Positions 7,140 to 15,951 are shown, numbered from the stretch's first letter. The stretch is DNA of 64,000 bases from Plantibacter elymi (nom. nud.) (GCF_900177795.1 NZ_FXWJ01000005.1:248001-312000), one strand, 5' to 3'. The notes: generated by a model from the sequence alone, not told the origin. Made by a program: numbers and translations.

Positions 7140-8731
7140 CCACGAGCGCTCCCGCCCCCGACGCAGTCACGACGACCGCCGGCTCCACCCACCCCAAGCG
7201 CGCTCCGTGGACACTCCGTCGACGCCTCATGGTCGTCGTCGTCGGGCTCCTCGCCCTCGGCAGCGCCATCGTCGGTGTCGCGAGCGCGGTGGCGGTGAGC
7301 GGCCTCCTCACCGAGGGCGTCGACAACCAGCTCACGAAGGCCGCCGAGCGGATCGTCGACTACGGCCGCAACGGTCAACTCCCCGCGTCGGACTCCATCC
7401 CCGACGCCGCGATCCCGGACGGCTACGGCGGTGGTTCGGGCACGCGCGAGCCGCCCGCCTTCATCGGCGCCCCAGGCCTCGGGCCCGGCGCACTCGGTGC
7501 GATCGTCGTCGACGGCACCATCGTCAACGCCGGATACCTGAACGCCGACGGCAGCACGGTCCCGTGCACCGAGAGTCAGGACGCCATGATCCTCACGGTG
7601 TCGGCCGGTGACCGACCGTCGACCATCAACCTCGGGGAGCACCTCGGCGACTACCGCGTCGTCGCCGTCACCGACGCGAGCGGCGCGACGAGGATCATCG
7701 GGCTTCCGCTCGCCGAGGTCGCGTCGACGGTCATGCAGCTCGTCACCCTCATCGCGATCATGAGCGTCGTGGTCCTGCTGCTCGCCGGACTGGCGGCGTT
7801 CGCGATCGTGCGGTACTCGCTCCGCCCGCTCGACCGGGTCGTCGCGACGGCCGCGGTCGTCGCCGAACTGCCCCTCGACCGCGGTGAGGTGGCGCTCGCC
7901 GTCCGGGTACCGGAGTCGGACACCGACCCGCGCACCGAGGTCGGACGCGTCGGATCGGCGATCAACCGCATGCTCGGGCACGTCTCGTCCGCGCTGAACG
8001 CCCGGCAGGCGAGCGAGAACAAGGTGCGCCGGTTCGTCTCGGACGCGAGCCACGAGCTCCGGACCCCGCTGGCGTCCATCGCCGGCTACTCGGAACTCGC
8101 CGCCCGGAAGTCGGACGCACTGCCGGAGGACGTCACCCACTCCCTCGGCCGGATCCGCTCCGAGGCCGGTCGCATGACCACGATCGTCGAGGACCTGCTG
8201 CTCCTGGCGCGGTTGGACGAGGGACGCGAACTCGCGAAGCGCCCCGTCGACCTCACCGAACTCGTCATCCACACCGTCGGCGACGCCCATGTCGCCGGGC
8301 CGGACCACGTGTTCGAACTCGACTTCCCCGAGGAGCCCGTCCTCGTCACGGGTGATGCGTCCCGGCTGCAGCAGGTGATCGTCAACCTGCTGGCCAACGC
8401 GCGCACCCACACGCCCGCCGGGACGACCGTGCGGACGGGACTGGCGGTCGAGAGCGGTCCTGCGGGCGAGATCGCCGTGCTGACCGTGTCGGACGACGGC
8501 CCCGGCATCGACCCTGCGCTGCAGCCCAACCTCTTCGAGCGCTTCGTCCGTGGTGACGACTCCCGCTCCCGGGCCACGGGGAGCACCGGCCTCGGGCTCG
8601 CGATCGTGCACGCCGTCGTGGCCGCGCACCACGGCACGGTCAGGTGCGAGAGCACACCCGGACGGACGGTGTTCCGCGTCGAGCTGCCGGCCGTCGCCAC
8701 CCCGGACGTCCTCGTCCCGACGGCGGAGTGA
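7136..8731 (+). CDS. Sensor histidine kinase
   Basis: A 531-residue membrane kinase. A helix at about residues 30-55, an extracytoplasmic sensor region of about 145 residues with low resemblance to known sensors, and a second helix at about 200-225 precede a HAMP linker. The H-box DASHELRTPL places the phosphoacceptor at about H306. N-box NLLANARTHTP, G1 DDGPGID and G2 GSTGLGLAI complete the ATPase domain. It starts within the stop of the response regulator gene (GTGA overlap), so the two are translationally coupled. An extracytoplasmic cysteine (about residue 144) is single. Confidence 0.95.
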   Translation: MTTSAPAPDAVTTTAGSTHPKRAPWTLRRRLMVVVVGLLALGSAIVGVASAVAVSGLLTEGVDNQLTKAAERIVDYGRNGQLPASDSIPDAAIPDGYGGGSGTREPPAFIGAPGLGPGALGAIVVDGTIVNAGYLNADGSTVPCTESQDAMILTVSAGDRPSTINLGEHLGDYRVVAVTDASGATRIIGLPLAEVASTVMQLVTLIAIMSVVVLLLAGLAAFAIVRYSLRPLDRVVATAAVVAELPLDRGEVALAVRVPESDTDPRTEVGRVGSAINRMLGHVSSALNARQASENKVRRFVSDASHELRTPLASIAGYSELAARKSDALPEDVTHSLGRIRSEAGRMTTIVEDLLLLARLDEGRELAKRPVDLTELVIHTVGDAHVAGPDHVFELDFPEEPVLVTGDASRLQQVIVNLLANARTHTPAGTTVRTGLAVESGPAGEIAVLTVSDDGPGIDPALQPNLFERFVRGDDSRSRATGSTGLGLAIVHAVVAAHHGTVRCESTPGRTVFRVELPAVATPDVLVPTAE

Positions 8732-8745
8732 TCCGTGCGGCCGGG

Positions 8746-8758
8746 TAGCGTGGTCCCC
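8746..8758 (+). promoter_or_regulatory. Leaderless promoter of trpF
   Basis: TAGCGT (8746-8751) lies exactly seven bases before the trpF ATG, the spacing of a -10 element to a transcript start at the initiation codon. No Shine-Dalgarno is present. No clear -35 is seen, which is common in actinobacteria. Confidence 0.55.
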
Positions 8759-9379
8759 ATGTGGGTGAAGGTGTGCGGTCTGTCCGAGGCGTCCGACGTC
8801 GCTGCGGCGGTGGACGCCGGAGTCGACGCGATCGGCTTCGTCTTCGCGCCGGGGTCGCCCCGGACCGTCGAGCCCGAACGCGTCGCCTCGCTGCTCGCCG
8901 ACGTCCCCGAGTCGGTGCTGACGGTCGGCGTCTTCCGGCGGCAGTCGGTCGAGGAGGTCTCGCGGATCGCCGGTGCTGCCGGGGTGCAGGCCGTCCAGCT
9001 CCACGGCGATGAACCACCCGAGGCGTTCCACGAGCTGCAGGCCATGGGGTGGCGGACGCTCCGGGCGACCTCGGCGGTGCACTACGCCTCCGAGAACGCC
9101 GCCGAGCGCGCCGCCTCCGCGGAGGAGCTGCTGCTCCTCGACGCACCGGACCCGGGAGCCGGGAAGACCTTCGACACGATCGCCCTGGTGGCGAACCCAC
9201 CCACCCGCACCTGGATCCTCGCCGGCGGTCTCACGCCGGAGAACGTCCAGGGCCTCGTCGCGGAGCTCCGGCCCTGGGGGGTCGACGTGTCCAGCGGGGT
9301 CGAGTCCTCGCGCGGGGTGAAGTCGCCGGAGCTCATCCGGTCGTTCGTGCACGCCGCCCGTACCGCCCGGGCGGTCTGA
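8759..9379 (+). CDS. trpF: phosphoribosylanthranilate isomerase
   Basis: A 206-residue TIM-barrel enzyme of tryptophan synthesis that converts N-(5-phosphoribosyl)anthranilate to CdRP. The N-terminal VKVCGL carries the catalytic cysteine; FVFAPGSPR, AVQLHGDE, LLLDAPDPG (catalytic aspartate) and the phosphate-binding LAGGLTPENV and DVSSGVE segments are all canonical. I start at the ATG directly before WVKVCGL, because family members begin there and a -10 sits seven bases upstream. It is not next to other trp genes, as is usual in several actinobacteria. Confidence 0.95.
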   Translation: MWVKVCGLSEASDVAAAVDAGVDAIGFVFAPGSPRTVEPERVASLLADVPESVLTVGVFRRQSVEEVSRIAGAAGVQAVQLHGDEPPEAFHELQAMGWRTLRATSAVHYASENAAERAASAEELLLLDAPDPGAGKTFDTIALVANPPTRTWILAGGLTPENVQGLVAELRPWGVDVSSGVESSRGVKSPELIRSFVHAARTARAV

Positions 9380-9480
9380 GCGTCTGCGGGACACCCGCTG
9401 GTCCGGGGTGCGACCCGCGCGCTACATTCGTCGGATGAAGCGGTCGGTCGACCGCGACGACGACAAGGAGCGCCTCCACC

Positions 9481-9891
9481 GTGTTCGACACCATCCTGCT
9501 CGCCGCGGACGACAACGGTCGTGCCGCCATCGAGTTCATGAACGCCCCCGCCAACGTCTTCGGCGGCATCATCGGCTACGCCCTGTTCGTCGCATCCGTC
9601 TGGGGCATGTTCGAGAAGTCGGGCCGCTCCGGCTGGACCGCGATCATCCCGATCTACAACTGGTACGTCGTCGTGAAGCTCGCCGGCTTCTCCGGCGCGG
9701 CGACCATCCTCTACTTCATCCCGCTCGTGAACATCGTGTTCGGCTGGATCGTCGGATGGCACATCGGCAAGCAGTTCGACAAGAGCACGGTGTTCCGGAT
9801 CTTCGGACTCATCCTGTTCCAGCTGATCGGGTTCTTCATCCTCAGCTACGGTTCGGACCGCTACCTGGGCAAGCAGGCCGACCGCGCCTAG
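9481..9891 (+). CDS. small integral membrane protein (DUF5684-like)
   Basis: A 136-residue protein with about four hydrophobic helices (residues 27-45, 55-72, 78-96, 106-124). The segment GRSGWTAIIPIYNWYVVVKLAG matches the conserved core of the DUF5684 family. Members are often found beside signal peptidases or in unlinked positions; no function is established. AAGGAG (9465-9470) lies 10 nt before the GTG start. A possible -10 TACATT is at 9423-9428. Nothing in the neighbourhood indicates a partner. Confidence 0.8.
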   Translation: MFDTILLAADDNGRAAIEFMNAPANVFGGIIGYALFVASVWGMFEKSGRSGWTAIIPIYNWYVVVKLAGFSGAATILYFIPLVNIVFGWIVGWHIGKQFDKSTVFRIFGLILFQLIGFFILSYGSDRYLGKQADRA

Positions 9892-9915
9892 TCGGCGGTC
9901 ACCGGGGCCGGACGC

Positions 9916-11073
9916 TCACCGCGACGGCCAGGCCCACGGCGGCGTCGACAGCAGGCCCTGATCCTCGACGGTCGTCTCGCCGAGTCGCTTCACCAGCCGG
10001 TGCTCGTGCACCTCGCCCGCCTCGAGCATGGCCTCGATGAGCGGGCGGGCATGGGAGACGACCACGAGCTGCGTGTCGGCGCTGGCCGCAGTGATCAGTC
10101 GAGCGAGCTGGGGGAGCAGGTCGCCGTGCAGGCTCGTCTCCGGCTCGTTCAGCACCATGAGCTCGGGCGGGCGCGGCGTGAGGAGCGCCGCGACGAGCAG
10201 CAGGTAGCGGAGCGTGCCGTCGGACAGCTCGCCGGCCGAGAGCGGACGGAGCATCCCGGGCTGTTCGAGCTCCAGCCGGAACACCCCGTCGTCGACGCGC
10301 ACGCGCAGGACGCTGCCGGGGAACGCGTCGTCGACGGCGGCATCGAGACGGTCCCGACCGCCGGACTCGATGATCGTCTGCACCGCTGCGGCGAGGTCTG
10401 CGCCGTCGTGTCCGAGCACGGGCGTCCTCGTCCCGACCTGCGGCGCACGCGCCGGGGACTCGCGGTCGGTCCGAAACTGGTCGTAGAACCGCCAGCCGCG
10501 CACCTGACCGCGCACGCGGAGGACCTCGGGCGTCGCGTCGGCGTCCGAGAACTCGGTGAGGATGCTCTCCGAGGTGCCGAGCGTTCGACCGATCGGACGC
10601 CATGAGCCGTCGCGGACGCGGACCGCCGGACCGTGCCGGTCGACGAGCAGGCTGCTCGGTTTGGCCAAAGCGCCGGCGAAGATCTGCTCCCGCTTGATCT
10701 CGGGGTCGCGACCGAACAGGGTCGTGGACGGCTGCGGGATCCCGAGGTCGACGAGATACCCCAGCGTGTCCGTCGCGAATCCGAGTCGCAGGCTGATCGG
10801 ACCCGAGCGGCGCGTGCCCTGGACGGGGACGGAGCCGTCGACCATGGCCCGACTCACGTGCTCGGGGCCGGCCCAGAGCGTCGAGGAGAGCCCGCCGTCG
10901 CGCGCGAGGGATCCGACGACATCGCCGTCGCCCGCACTCGCGAGGAGTCGGAGTGCCCGGTAGAGGTTGGACTTGCCGGTGCCGTTCGCGCCGGTCACGA
11001 CGTCGAGGCCGTGCAGCGGCAGCACGGTGTCTCGGATGGACCGGTAGCCGGAGATGGCGAGCGTCTGGATCAT
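9916..11073 (-). CDS. AAA-family ATPase (RecF/SMC-like, OLD-type without TOPRIM)
   Basis: A 385-residue ATPase. The N-terminus IQTLAISGYRSIRDTVLPL followed by Walker A GANGTGKS is the classic start of RecF/SMC/OLD-like ATPases. A signature-like LSAGELSDGTLRYL and a Walker B region ELMVLNEPETSLHGDLLPQL follow, then a switch histidine in VVSHARP. No TOPRIM nuclease domain is present, unlike OLD. The start was placed at the ATG just before IQTLAISGY; the frame upstream has no coding character. The role is unknown; related stand-alone ATPases have been linked to DNA repair or phage defence, but no partner gene is adjacent. Confidence 0.88.
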   Translation of the reverse strand: MIQTLAISGYRSIRDTVLPLHGLDVVTGANGTGKSNLYRALRLLASAGDGDVVGSLARDGGLSSTLWAGPEHVSRAMVDGSVPVQGTRRSGPISLRLGFATDTLGYLVDLGIPQPSTTLFGRDPEIKREQIFAGALAKPSSLLVDRHGPAVRVRDGSWRPIGRTLGTSESILTEFSDADATPEVLRVRGQVRGWRFYDQFRTDRESPARAPQVGTRTPVLGHDGADLAAAVQTIIESGGRDRLDAAVDDAFPGSVLRVRVDDGVFRLELEQPGMLRPLSAGELSDGTLRYLLLVAALLTPRPPELMVLNEPETSLHGDLLPQLARLITAASADTQLVVVSHARPLIEAMLEAGEVHEHRLVKRLGETTVEDQGLLSTPPWAWPSR

Positions 11074-11160
11074 GGCTCCATGGTGCCGGGCGCCTCGGAC
11101 ATCCGGACGGGCGGTCGTGGCGCTCTGTGCACGCCTGTCGGAACGGGGCCGGGGGTGTGT

Positions 11161-11392
11161 TATGGTTGTCGAAACCAAAGACCGCCGGTCACTGTCGCGT
11201 GCAAACGAGACAGTCGAAGGTTCTCATGACGAGACGTCCAGCGCAGGTGTATGAAGATCTGATCGAGGCTCGCCTCTCCCCAGCTCCGTGCGCTTGCGCC
11301 GGAGCTTTTTTCATGCCTGAACCCTTCGCCGGCCCGGCGGTTGGTGTGTGCGGCCTCCGCTGCATGCATTCAAGATTCGAAAAGGAGTGGCC
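11161..11392 (+). promoter_or_regulatory. Ribosomal protein L10 leader with promoter
   Basis: A -10 TATGGT (11161-11166) is followed by a structured 5' leader that ends in an intrinsic terminator before rplJ. The stretches GTGCAAACGAGACAG, TTCTCATGACGAGAC and CCAGCGCAGG resemble the conserved bulged stems of the Rfam L10 leader, to which L10(L12)4 binds to shut off its own operon. A covariance-model search would confirm the identity. Confidence 0.75.
11282..11311 (+). terminator. Attenuator (intrinsic terminator) in the rplJL leader
   Basis: AGCTCCG pairs with CGGAGCT, extended inside by GCG/CGC across one bulged T, and is followed directly by a run of six T. This is the clearest Rho-independent terminator in the window. 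Its place between promoter and rplJ marks it as the attenuator of the L10 leader. Confidence 0.85.
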
Positions 11393-11911
11393 ATGGCGAA
11401 CAAGGAAGCCTCGGTTGCCGAACTCACGGAGAAGTTCCAGAGCTCGACCGCCGTTCTGCTGACCGAGTACCGCGGCCTCACTGTTGCTCAGCTCAAGAAC
11501 CTGCGCAAGAGCATCAGTGCGGACGCAACCTACGCCGTGGTGAAGAACACGCTGACCAAGATCGCGGCGAACAACGCCGGCATCTCGTCGTTCGACGACG
11601 AGCTCGCCGGTCCGTCCGCGATCGCATTCGTGCACGGTGACCCGGTCACCGTCGCGAAGGCTCTTCGTGACTTCGCCAAGGCAAACCCTCTCCTCGTGGT
11701 CAAGGGCGGTTACTTCGACGGTAACCCGCTGACCGCTGAAGAAGTCGGCAAGCTCGCCGACCTCGAGTCCCGTGAAGTGCTGCTGGCAAAGCTTGCCGGC
11801 GCCGTCAAGGCCTCGCTGTTCGGAGCTGCCTACCTCTTCAACGCACCGCTCTCGAAGGCCGTTCGCACGGTCGAGGCGCTGCGCGAGAAGCAGGAGTCCG
11901 CGGCCGAGTAA
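11393..11911 (+). CDS. rplJ: 50S ribosomal protein L10
   Basis: A 172-residue L10 protein: [15 protein letters not shown] start, [20 protein letters not shown]-binding region, and an alanine-rich C-terminal helix ([20 protein letters not shown]) that binds L12 dimers at the base of the ribosomal stalk. AAAGGAG lies 6 nt before the ATG; upstream in-frame codons are not used. It forms an operon with rplL, preceded by the autoregulatory leader. Confidence 0.98.
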   Translation: MANKEASVAELTEKFQSSTAVLLTEYRGLTVAQLKNLRKSISADATYAVVKNTLTKIAANNAGISSFDDELAGPSAIAFVHGDPVTVAKALRDFAKANPLLVVKGGYFDGNPLTAEEVGKLADLESREVLLAKLAGAVKASLFGAAYLFNAPLSKAVRTVEALREKQESAAE

Positions 11912-11989
11912 TTCGGTTCCGCGAACAATCAACCCCGTACCTGTCCGCCGCGTGATGCGGTTGCAGGGCATGAAACAAGGAGAACAATC

Positions 11990-12376
11990 ATGGCAAAGCT
12001 GTCAAACGAAGAACTGATCAACGCGTTCAAGGAGCTCACGCTCATCGAGCTCAGCGAGTTCGTCAAGCTGTTCGAGGAGACCTTCGAGGTCACCGCTGCT
12101 GCTCCCGTCGCCGTTGCCGGCCCGGCTGCTGCCGGCGGCGCTGCTGCTGAAGAGGTCGAGGAGAAGACCGACTTCGACGTCATCCTCGAGGCTGCTGGCG
12201 ACAAGAAGATCCAGGTCATCAAGACGGTCCGCGAGCTCACCTCGCTCGGCCTCGGCGAGGCCAAGGCTCTCGTCGACGGCGCTCCGGCTGCCGTCCTCGA
12301 AGGCGCCAACAAGGAAGCCGCTGACAAGGCGAAGGAAGCCCTCGAGGCTGCCGGCGCCACCGTCACGCTCAAGTAG
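11990..12376 (+). CDS. rplL: 50S ribosomal protein L7/L12
   Basis: A 128-residue stalk protein. The N-terminal dimerisation domain ([29 protein letters not shown]) is followed by an alanine/proline hinge with [13 protein letters not shown] and the C-terminal factor-binding domain ([28 protein letters not shown]). AAGGAG precedes the ATG at 8-nt spacing. L12 recruits translational GTPases. It is the last gene of the L10 operon; strong hairpins follow. Confidence 0.98.
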   Translation: MAKLSNEELINAFKELTLIELSEFVKLFEETFEVTAAAPVAVAGPAAAGGAAAEEVEEKTDFDVILEAAGDKKIQVIKTVRELTSLGLGEAKALVDGAPAAVLEGANKEAADKAKEALEAAGATVTLK

Positions 12377-12407
12377 TCGGTCCCCTGCGGGGGACAACCA
12401 CTGGGCT

Positions 12408-12431
12408 GGCGACCGACTCCGGTCGGTCGCC
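12408..12431 (+). terminator. Stem-loop after rplL
   Basis: GGCGACCGAC pairs with GTCGGTCGCC around a TCCG loop, a perfect 10-bp stem 31 nt after the rplL stop. A smaller GTCCCC/GGGGAC hairpin sits just upstream (12380). No T-run follows. Confidence 0.6.
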
Positions 12432-12493
12432 GCTGACGATCGCGGATCTTCCTGAGACGAGTGCTGTACGCACTCGGCAGAGACATCCGTGAT

Positions 12494-12536
12494 CGGAGGG
12501 CATCGCCCCCGATTCGTTCGGGAGCGGTGCCCTCCG
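12494..12536 (+). terminator. Second hairpin downstream of rplL
   Basis: CGGAGGGCA pairs with TGCCCTCCG over an inner imperfect stem (CGCCCCCGA/TTCGGGAGCG). Together with the preceding stem-loop it probably closes the ribosomal-protein transcript. The palindrome CGGTTAACCG follows at 12538-12547. Confidence 0.5.
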
Positions 12537-12705
12537 TCGGTTAACCGGAGGGCTTGCGATTCGTCGCGTCACTCCACCCGGACGCGGATGCTCTGCACCC
12601 GTCGACGACGTTCGTCGACGGTTCACGCAGGTATCCGCGTCGTCGTCCCGCTCAGTGTGAGTGTGGGCTGTCGGTGCGGTGCCCGAATCGGGAGAACCCA
12701 CCACC

Positions 12706-12849
12706 ATGAACACCCACGCACGCTGGCGTGCAACCATCACCTGGATCCGAGCCCAGCTCGCATCCGCCTTCACCGAGTCGGAGCGGGCGAGCGACGCCCA
12801 CCCGCCCGATCCGAGGGTCGGCCAGTCCTTCACCACCTGGATGCGCTGA
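12706..12849 (+). CDS. small protein of unknown function (47 aa)
   Basis: A short frame with GGGAGAA ending about 9 nt before its ATG and a strongly G/C-biased third codon position throughout, which supports real coding use. The peptide is basic and aromatic at the N-terminus (MNTHARWRATITWIRAQ) and acidic to polar afterwards. I do not recognise a family. It lies alone in the 620-nt gap between rplL and the next MarR gene, just before a palindromic repeat. Conservation in related genomes would decide whether it is translated. Confidence 0.45.
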   Translation: MNTHARWRATITWIRAQLASAFTESERASDAHPPDPRVGQSFTTWMR

Positions 12850-12863
12850 CCCTCGGACCACCC

Positions 12864-12951
12864 CTTCCCCAACTCAGGAACACCGCGGCGTGTCGCCTTG
12901 GGCACCCGGTGCTGCCGGGGGACACGCCGCCGATCTCCTGAGTTGGGGAAG
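12864..12951. repeat. CTCAGGA-class intergenic palindrome (copy 2)
   Basis: A 16-bp perfect outer stem, CTTCCCCAACTCAGGA (12864-12879) with its complement at 12936-12951, plus an in-register inner stem CGGCGTGTC/GACACGCCG (12886-12894 with 12921-12929). It is the most symmetric copy and shows that the shared CGGCGTGTC core also pairs. It lies between the rplL region and a same-strand MarR operon. Confidence 0.85.
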
Positions 12952-12966
12952 TGGCGCAGGGGAGTG

Positions 12967-12987
12967 CATAGCTTGGCTATGTATACT
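12967..12987 (+). promoter_or_regulatory. Operator and -10 of the MarR-MFS operon
   Basis: CATAGC-TTG-GCTATG (12967-12981) is a perfect inverted repeat directly abutting a near-consensus -10, TATACT (12982-12987), nine bases before the MarR start codon. Binding there would block polymerase, so autorepression by the downstream MarR protein is likely. The leader is at most a few bases long. Confidence 0.6.
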
Positions 12988-12996
12988 GGATGGATC

Positions 12997-13458
12997 ATGA
13001 CCGAGAACCGTACGCATTCACCCCTGCACACCATCCTCGGCGACCTCATCACGGCATCGCATCGGCTCACCCGCCTTGCCGCCCAGGCCACCGGATCCTC
13101 CGAATCGCCCGCCGTCTGGCGCACGCTCTCCGTGCTCACCACGGTCGGCCCCGTCCGGGTCGGCGAACTGGCCCGCCAGAGCCGGGTGTCCCAACCCACG
13201 ATGACGAAGCTCGTGCAGAGCCTCGACGAGCGCGACTGGATCAAGCGGATCGCCGACGTCGACGACCACCGCGCGTGGCTCATCGCCATCGCCCCCAAGG
13301 GGACGGCCGCCCTCCTCGCCTGGCGCGACGAGCTCACCGACGCCCTGGAGCCGGCCTTCACCGACCTCGAGGACGACGACCTCGCCGCGATCGCCAGGAC
13401 CGTCGAGATCATCCAGGCCCGTGTGGCCGTCGAGGTCGCCTCGGAGCTGACGGCATGA
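12997..13458 (+). CDS. MarR-family transcriptional regulator
   Basis: A 153-residue MarR regulator. The winged helix is clear: VRVGELARQSRVSQPTMTKLVQSLDERDWIKRIADVDDHRAWLIAI, with the D-x-R wing motif. I start at the ATG before TENRTHSPL because the promoter -10 ends nine bases upstream; longer frames run into the palindromic repeat. Its last codons overlap the MFS start by ATGA, so both are co-translated. It is a second regulator-exporter pair, independent of the one at 1.3-3.6 kb. Confidence 0.92.
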   Translation: MTENRTHSPLHTILGDLITASHRLTRLAAQATGSSESPAVWRTLSVLTTVGPVRVGELARQSRVSQPTMTKLVQSLDERDWIKRIADVDDHRAWLIAIAPKGTAALLAWRDELTDALEPAFTDLEDDDLAAIARTVEIIQARVAVEVASELTA

Positions 13459-14747
13459 GCGCCGACACCAGCGCACGCACGTCGTCCACGCCCACGGCGT
13501 CGAGCCACGGCCACGGCGCCGGCCACAGTGCCGGCCTCAGCGGCATCCTGCACCAGCCGAAGGCCGTCTGGGCGGTCGCCTTCGCGAGCGTCATCGCCTT
13601 CATGGGCATCGGCCTCGTCGACCCGATCCTCCCCGCGATCGCAGAAGACCTCCAGGCGACGCCCACCCAGGCCGAGATGCTCTTCACGAGCTACCTGCTC
13701 GTCACCGGCGTGGCCATGCTGTTCACGAGCTGGCTGTCGAGCCGGATCGGTGCCAAGCGCACGCTCCTCATCGGACTCGCACTCGTCGTCCTGTTCGCGC
13801 TCCTCGCGGGCCTGTCCGACTCCGTCGGTGCCGTCATCGGCTTCCGGGCCGGCTGGGGCCTCGGTAACGCGCTCTTCATCTCGACGGCACTCGCCACCAT
13901 CGTCGGAGCTGCAGCGGGCGGCCGCGCCAACGCGATCATCCTGTACGAGGCCGCACTCGGGCTCGGCATCGCGATCGGACCGCTGCTCGGCGGTCTCCTC
14001 GGCGGCATCGGCTGGAAATGGCCGTTCTTCGGCACTGCGACGCTCATGGCCGTCGGGTTCATCGCGATCGTCACCCTGCTGAAGACCGAGGGACCGAAGC
14101 CCGCGCCGCTCAAGCTGTCCGCGCCGTTCAAGGCGCTGGCGATCCCGTCGCTGGGCATCCTCGCGGCAGCCGCCCTGTTCTACAACATCGGCTTCTTCAC
14201 GCTCCTCGCGTACTCGCCGTTCCCGCTCGGCCTCGATGCGATGGGCCTCGGGTTCACGTTCTTCGGCTGGGGTGTCGCGCTGGCGATCACGAGCGTGTTC
14301 GTCGCGCCGCTGCTCACGGCTCGGATGCGCCGCACCTCCGTGATCAAGCTGGTCCTGCCGTTGCTTGCGCTGGACCTCGTCGCCGCCGGACTCCTCGTGC
14401 AGTCCACCGCCGGCCTCATCATCTGCATCGTCGTCGGCGGGCTCCTGCTCGGCGTCATGAACACGGTGCTGACCGAGTCGGTCATGGAGGCGACGGACCT
14501 GCCGAGCAACGTCGCATCCTCGGCGTACTCGTCCGTACGGTTCCTCGGTGGGGCCATCGCGCCGCCGGCCGCCGCGGAGATCGCGAAGCTCCTCTCGCCC
14601 GCCGCGCCCTACTACGTGGCCGCAGGCTCGCTCATCGTCGCGGTCCTCATCGTCGTCCTCGGTCGCAAACACCTCGCCCGCGTCGACGGCCCGGTGGAGA
14701 GCGAGCTCGACGAGGCCATCGCGATCACCGCAGCCGACGCGAGCTGA
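13455..14747 (+). CDS. MFS transporter (DHA1-like)
   Basis: A 430-residue, 12-helix major facilitator. A His/Ser/Gly-rich cytoplasmic N-tail (about 35 residues, with SHGHGAGHSAG) precedes the first helix AFASVIAFMGIGLVDPILPAI, whose GLVDPILPAI is typical of DHA1 multidrug exporters. The loop SSRIGAKRTLL is motif A. It is coupled to the MarR gene by an ATGA overlap. The His-rich tail could bind metal, but this is not diagnostic. The substrate is unknown. Confidence 0.92.
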   Translation: MSADTSARTSSTPTASSHGHGAGHSAGLSGILHQPKAVWAVAFASVIAFMGIGLVDPILPAIAEDLQATPTQAEMLFTSYLLVTGVAMLFTSWLSSRIGAKRTLLIGLALVVLFALLAGLSDSVGAVIGFRAGWGLGNALFISTALATIVGAAAGGRANAIILYEAALGLGIAIGPLLGGLLGGIGWKWPFFGTATLMAVGFIAIVTLLKTEGPKPAPLKLSAPFKALAIPSLGILAAAALFYNIGFFTLLAYSPFPLGLDAMGLGFTFFGWGVALAITSVFVAPLLTARMRRTSVIKLVLPLLALDLVAAGLLVQSTAGLIICIVVGGLLLGVMNTVLTESVMEATDLPSNVASSAYSSVRFLGGAIAPPAAAEIAKLLSPAAPYYVAAGSLIVAVLIVVLGRKHLARVDGPVESELDEAIAITAADAS

Positions 14748-14764
14748 TCCGACCCGTCACCGCG

Positions 14765-14830
14765 CCCCACTGACGCGAGCGCTGCCCTCCGGGGGCCCGC
14801 GCTCACGTCAGTGGGGCACGCTCGCGTCAG
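14765..14830. repeat. Intergenic palindrome, CCCCACTGACG class
   Basis: Arms of 18 nt (14765-14782 and 14799-14816) pair with a single mismatch. The inner half of the left arm, CTGACGCGAGC, is also perfectly complementary to a further GCTCGCGTCAG at 14820-14830, so two alternative hairpins exist. It separates convergent genes and could end transcription from both sides. Its arms differ from the CTCAGGA family. Confidence 0.7.
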
Positions 14831-14863
14831 CGCACCGCGCTGGGAGCGCAGCCGGGGGAGGGG

Positions 14864-15913
14864 CTACTCAGCGGACTCGGGGCGCGTCGTGGTCTGTCGG
14901 ATCACCAGACGGGTCGGCCAGCGCACCTCGGAGACGGTGCTGCCCGGCTCCCCGGAGTCCGGGGCCTGCGCGCGTCGCTCGTCCTCCAGGTCCTGGAGGA
15001 GGATCTCGACGGCATGCCGCCCCTGCGCGCGGGGCTCCTGCTCGAACGTGGTGAGCGCGAACATCTCCGCGTAGGAGTGCCCGTCGATCCCGATGACCGA
15101 CAGCTCCGCCGGAACGGTGATCCCGAGGCGTCGTGCGGCGATGATGATGCCGATCGCCACCTCGTCCGTCGATGCGAACACCGCCGTCGGGCGGATCCTC
15201 GCGTCCCGCAGCAGCTGCGCCGCGGCCTCGTACCCGCCCGGCAACGAGTGGACTGCGGGCAGGACGTGCACGGCCGAGGTGAGCCCTGCATCCTCCATCG
15301 CCGCCAGGTAGCCGGCCAGGCGCCTGCCGTGCACGGTGTCGGTCTGAAGCTCGGCGTCGTGACCGGTGATGTGGGCGATGCGCGTGTGCCCGAGCGTGAT
15401 CAGGTGCTCCGTCGCCTCGCGGCCGAGCGCCTGGTCGTCGATGTTGATGGAGTGGGCCCCGCGGATGTTGCCGCCGATCGACACCAGTGGACGAGGGTTG
15501 GCGAGCAGGCGCGCGATCTCGTCCTGCGAGGCCTCGATCCCGATCGAGATCATGCCGTCGAAGCGCTTGTTCGTGAGGTACGAGTCGAAGATGCGGTCGC
15601 GTTCCGGGGAGTCGGGCGGCAGATGGTGGAGCGTCAGGTCGTAGCCGCGCGCACGGAGGGCGCCCTCGGCACCTTCCAGGACCTCCCCGAAGTACCAGCG
15701 GTTGAGGAACGAGGTGAGGACGCCGATGGCCAGCGTGCGGCCGGTGGAGAGGCTCGCGGCGATGGGCGAGGCGACGTACCCGATCGTGGCCGCGGCCTGC
15801 ACGACCCGTTCCCGGGTCTCGGCCGACACGTATCCGCGCCCGGTGAGCGCTCGCGAGGCCGTCGCTTTCGAGACGCCGGCGAGGGCCGCGACATCGCTGA
15901 TGGCACCACTCAT
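14864..15913 (-). CDS. LacI-family transcriptional regulator (sugar importer repressor)
   Basis: A 349-residue LacI protein. The N-terminal HTH, ISDVAALAGVSKATASRALTGRGYVS, is followed by the hinge ETRERVVQAAATIGYVASPIAASLSTGRT and a periplasmic-binding-like effector domain ending in the usual FEQEPRAQGRHAVEILL. The start is the ATG before SGAISDVAAL. It is divergent from an alpha-glucoside-type ABC operon whose promoter carries LacI-type palindromes, so it probably represses that operon until a glucoside or derivative binds. CTGGAAC repeats lie in front of its own gene. Confidence 0.93.
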   Translation of the reverse strand: MSGAISDVAALAGVSKATASRALTGRGYVSAETRERVVQAAATIGYVASPIAASLSTGRTLAIGVLTSFLNRWYFGEVLEGAEGALRARGYDLTLHHLPPDSPERDRIFDSYLTNKRFDGMISIGIEASQDEIARLLANPRPLVSIGGNIRGAHSINIDDQALGREATEHLITLGHTRIAHITGHDAELQTDTVHGRRLAGYLAAMEDAGLTSAVHVLPAVHSLPGGYEAAAQLLRDARIRPTAVFASTDEVAIGIIIAARRLGITVPAELSVIGIDGHSYAEMFALTTFEQEPRAQGRHAVEILLQDLEDERRAQAPDSGEPGSTVSEVRWPTRLVIRQTTTRPESAE

Positions 15914-15951
15914 GCCGACTCCCTCCGTTGGGTAGCACCACCATAGCGAAT

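Noticed and set aside
9916-11073. OLD/Gabija-like defence gene
   Set aside because: The ATPase lacks a TOPRIM domain and has no helicase or nuclease partner; a general RecF/SMC-like ATPase is the safer call.
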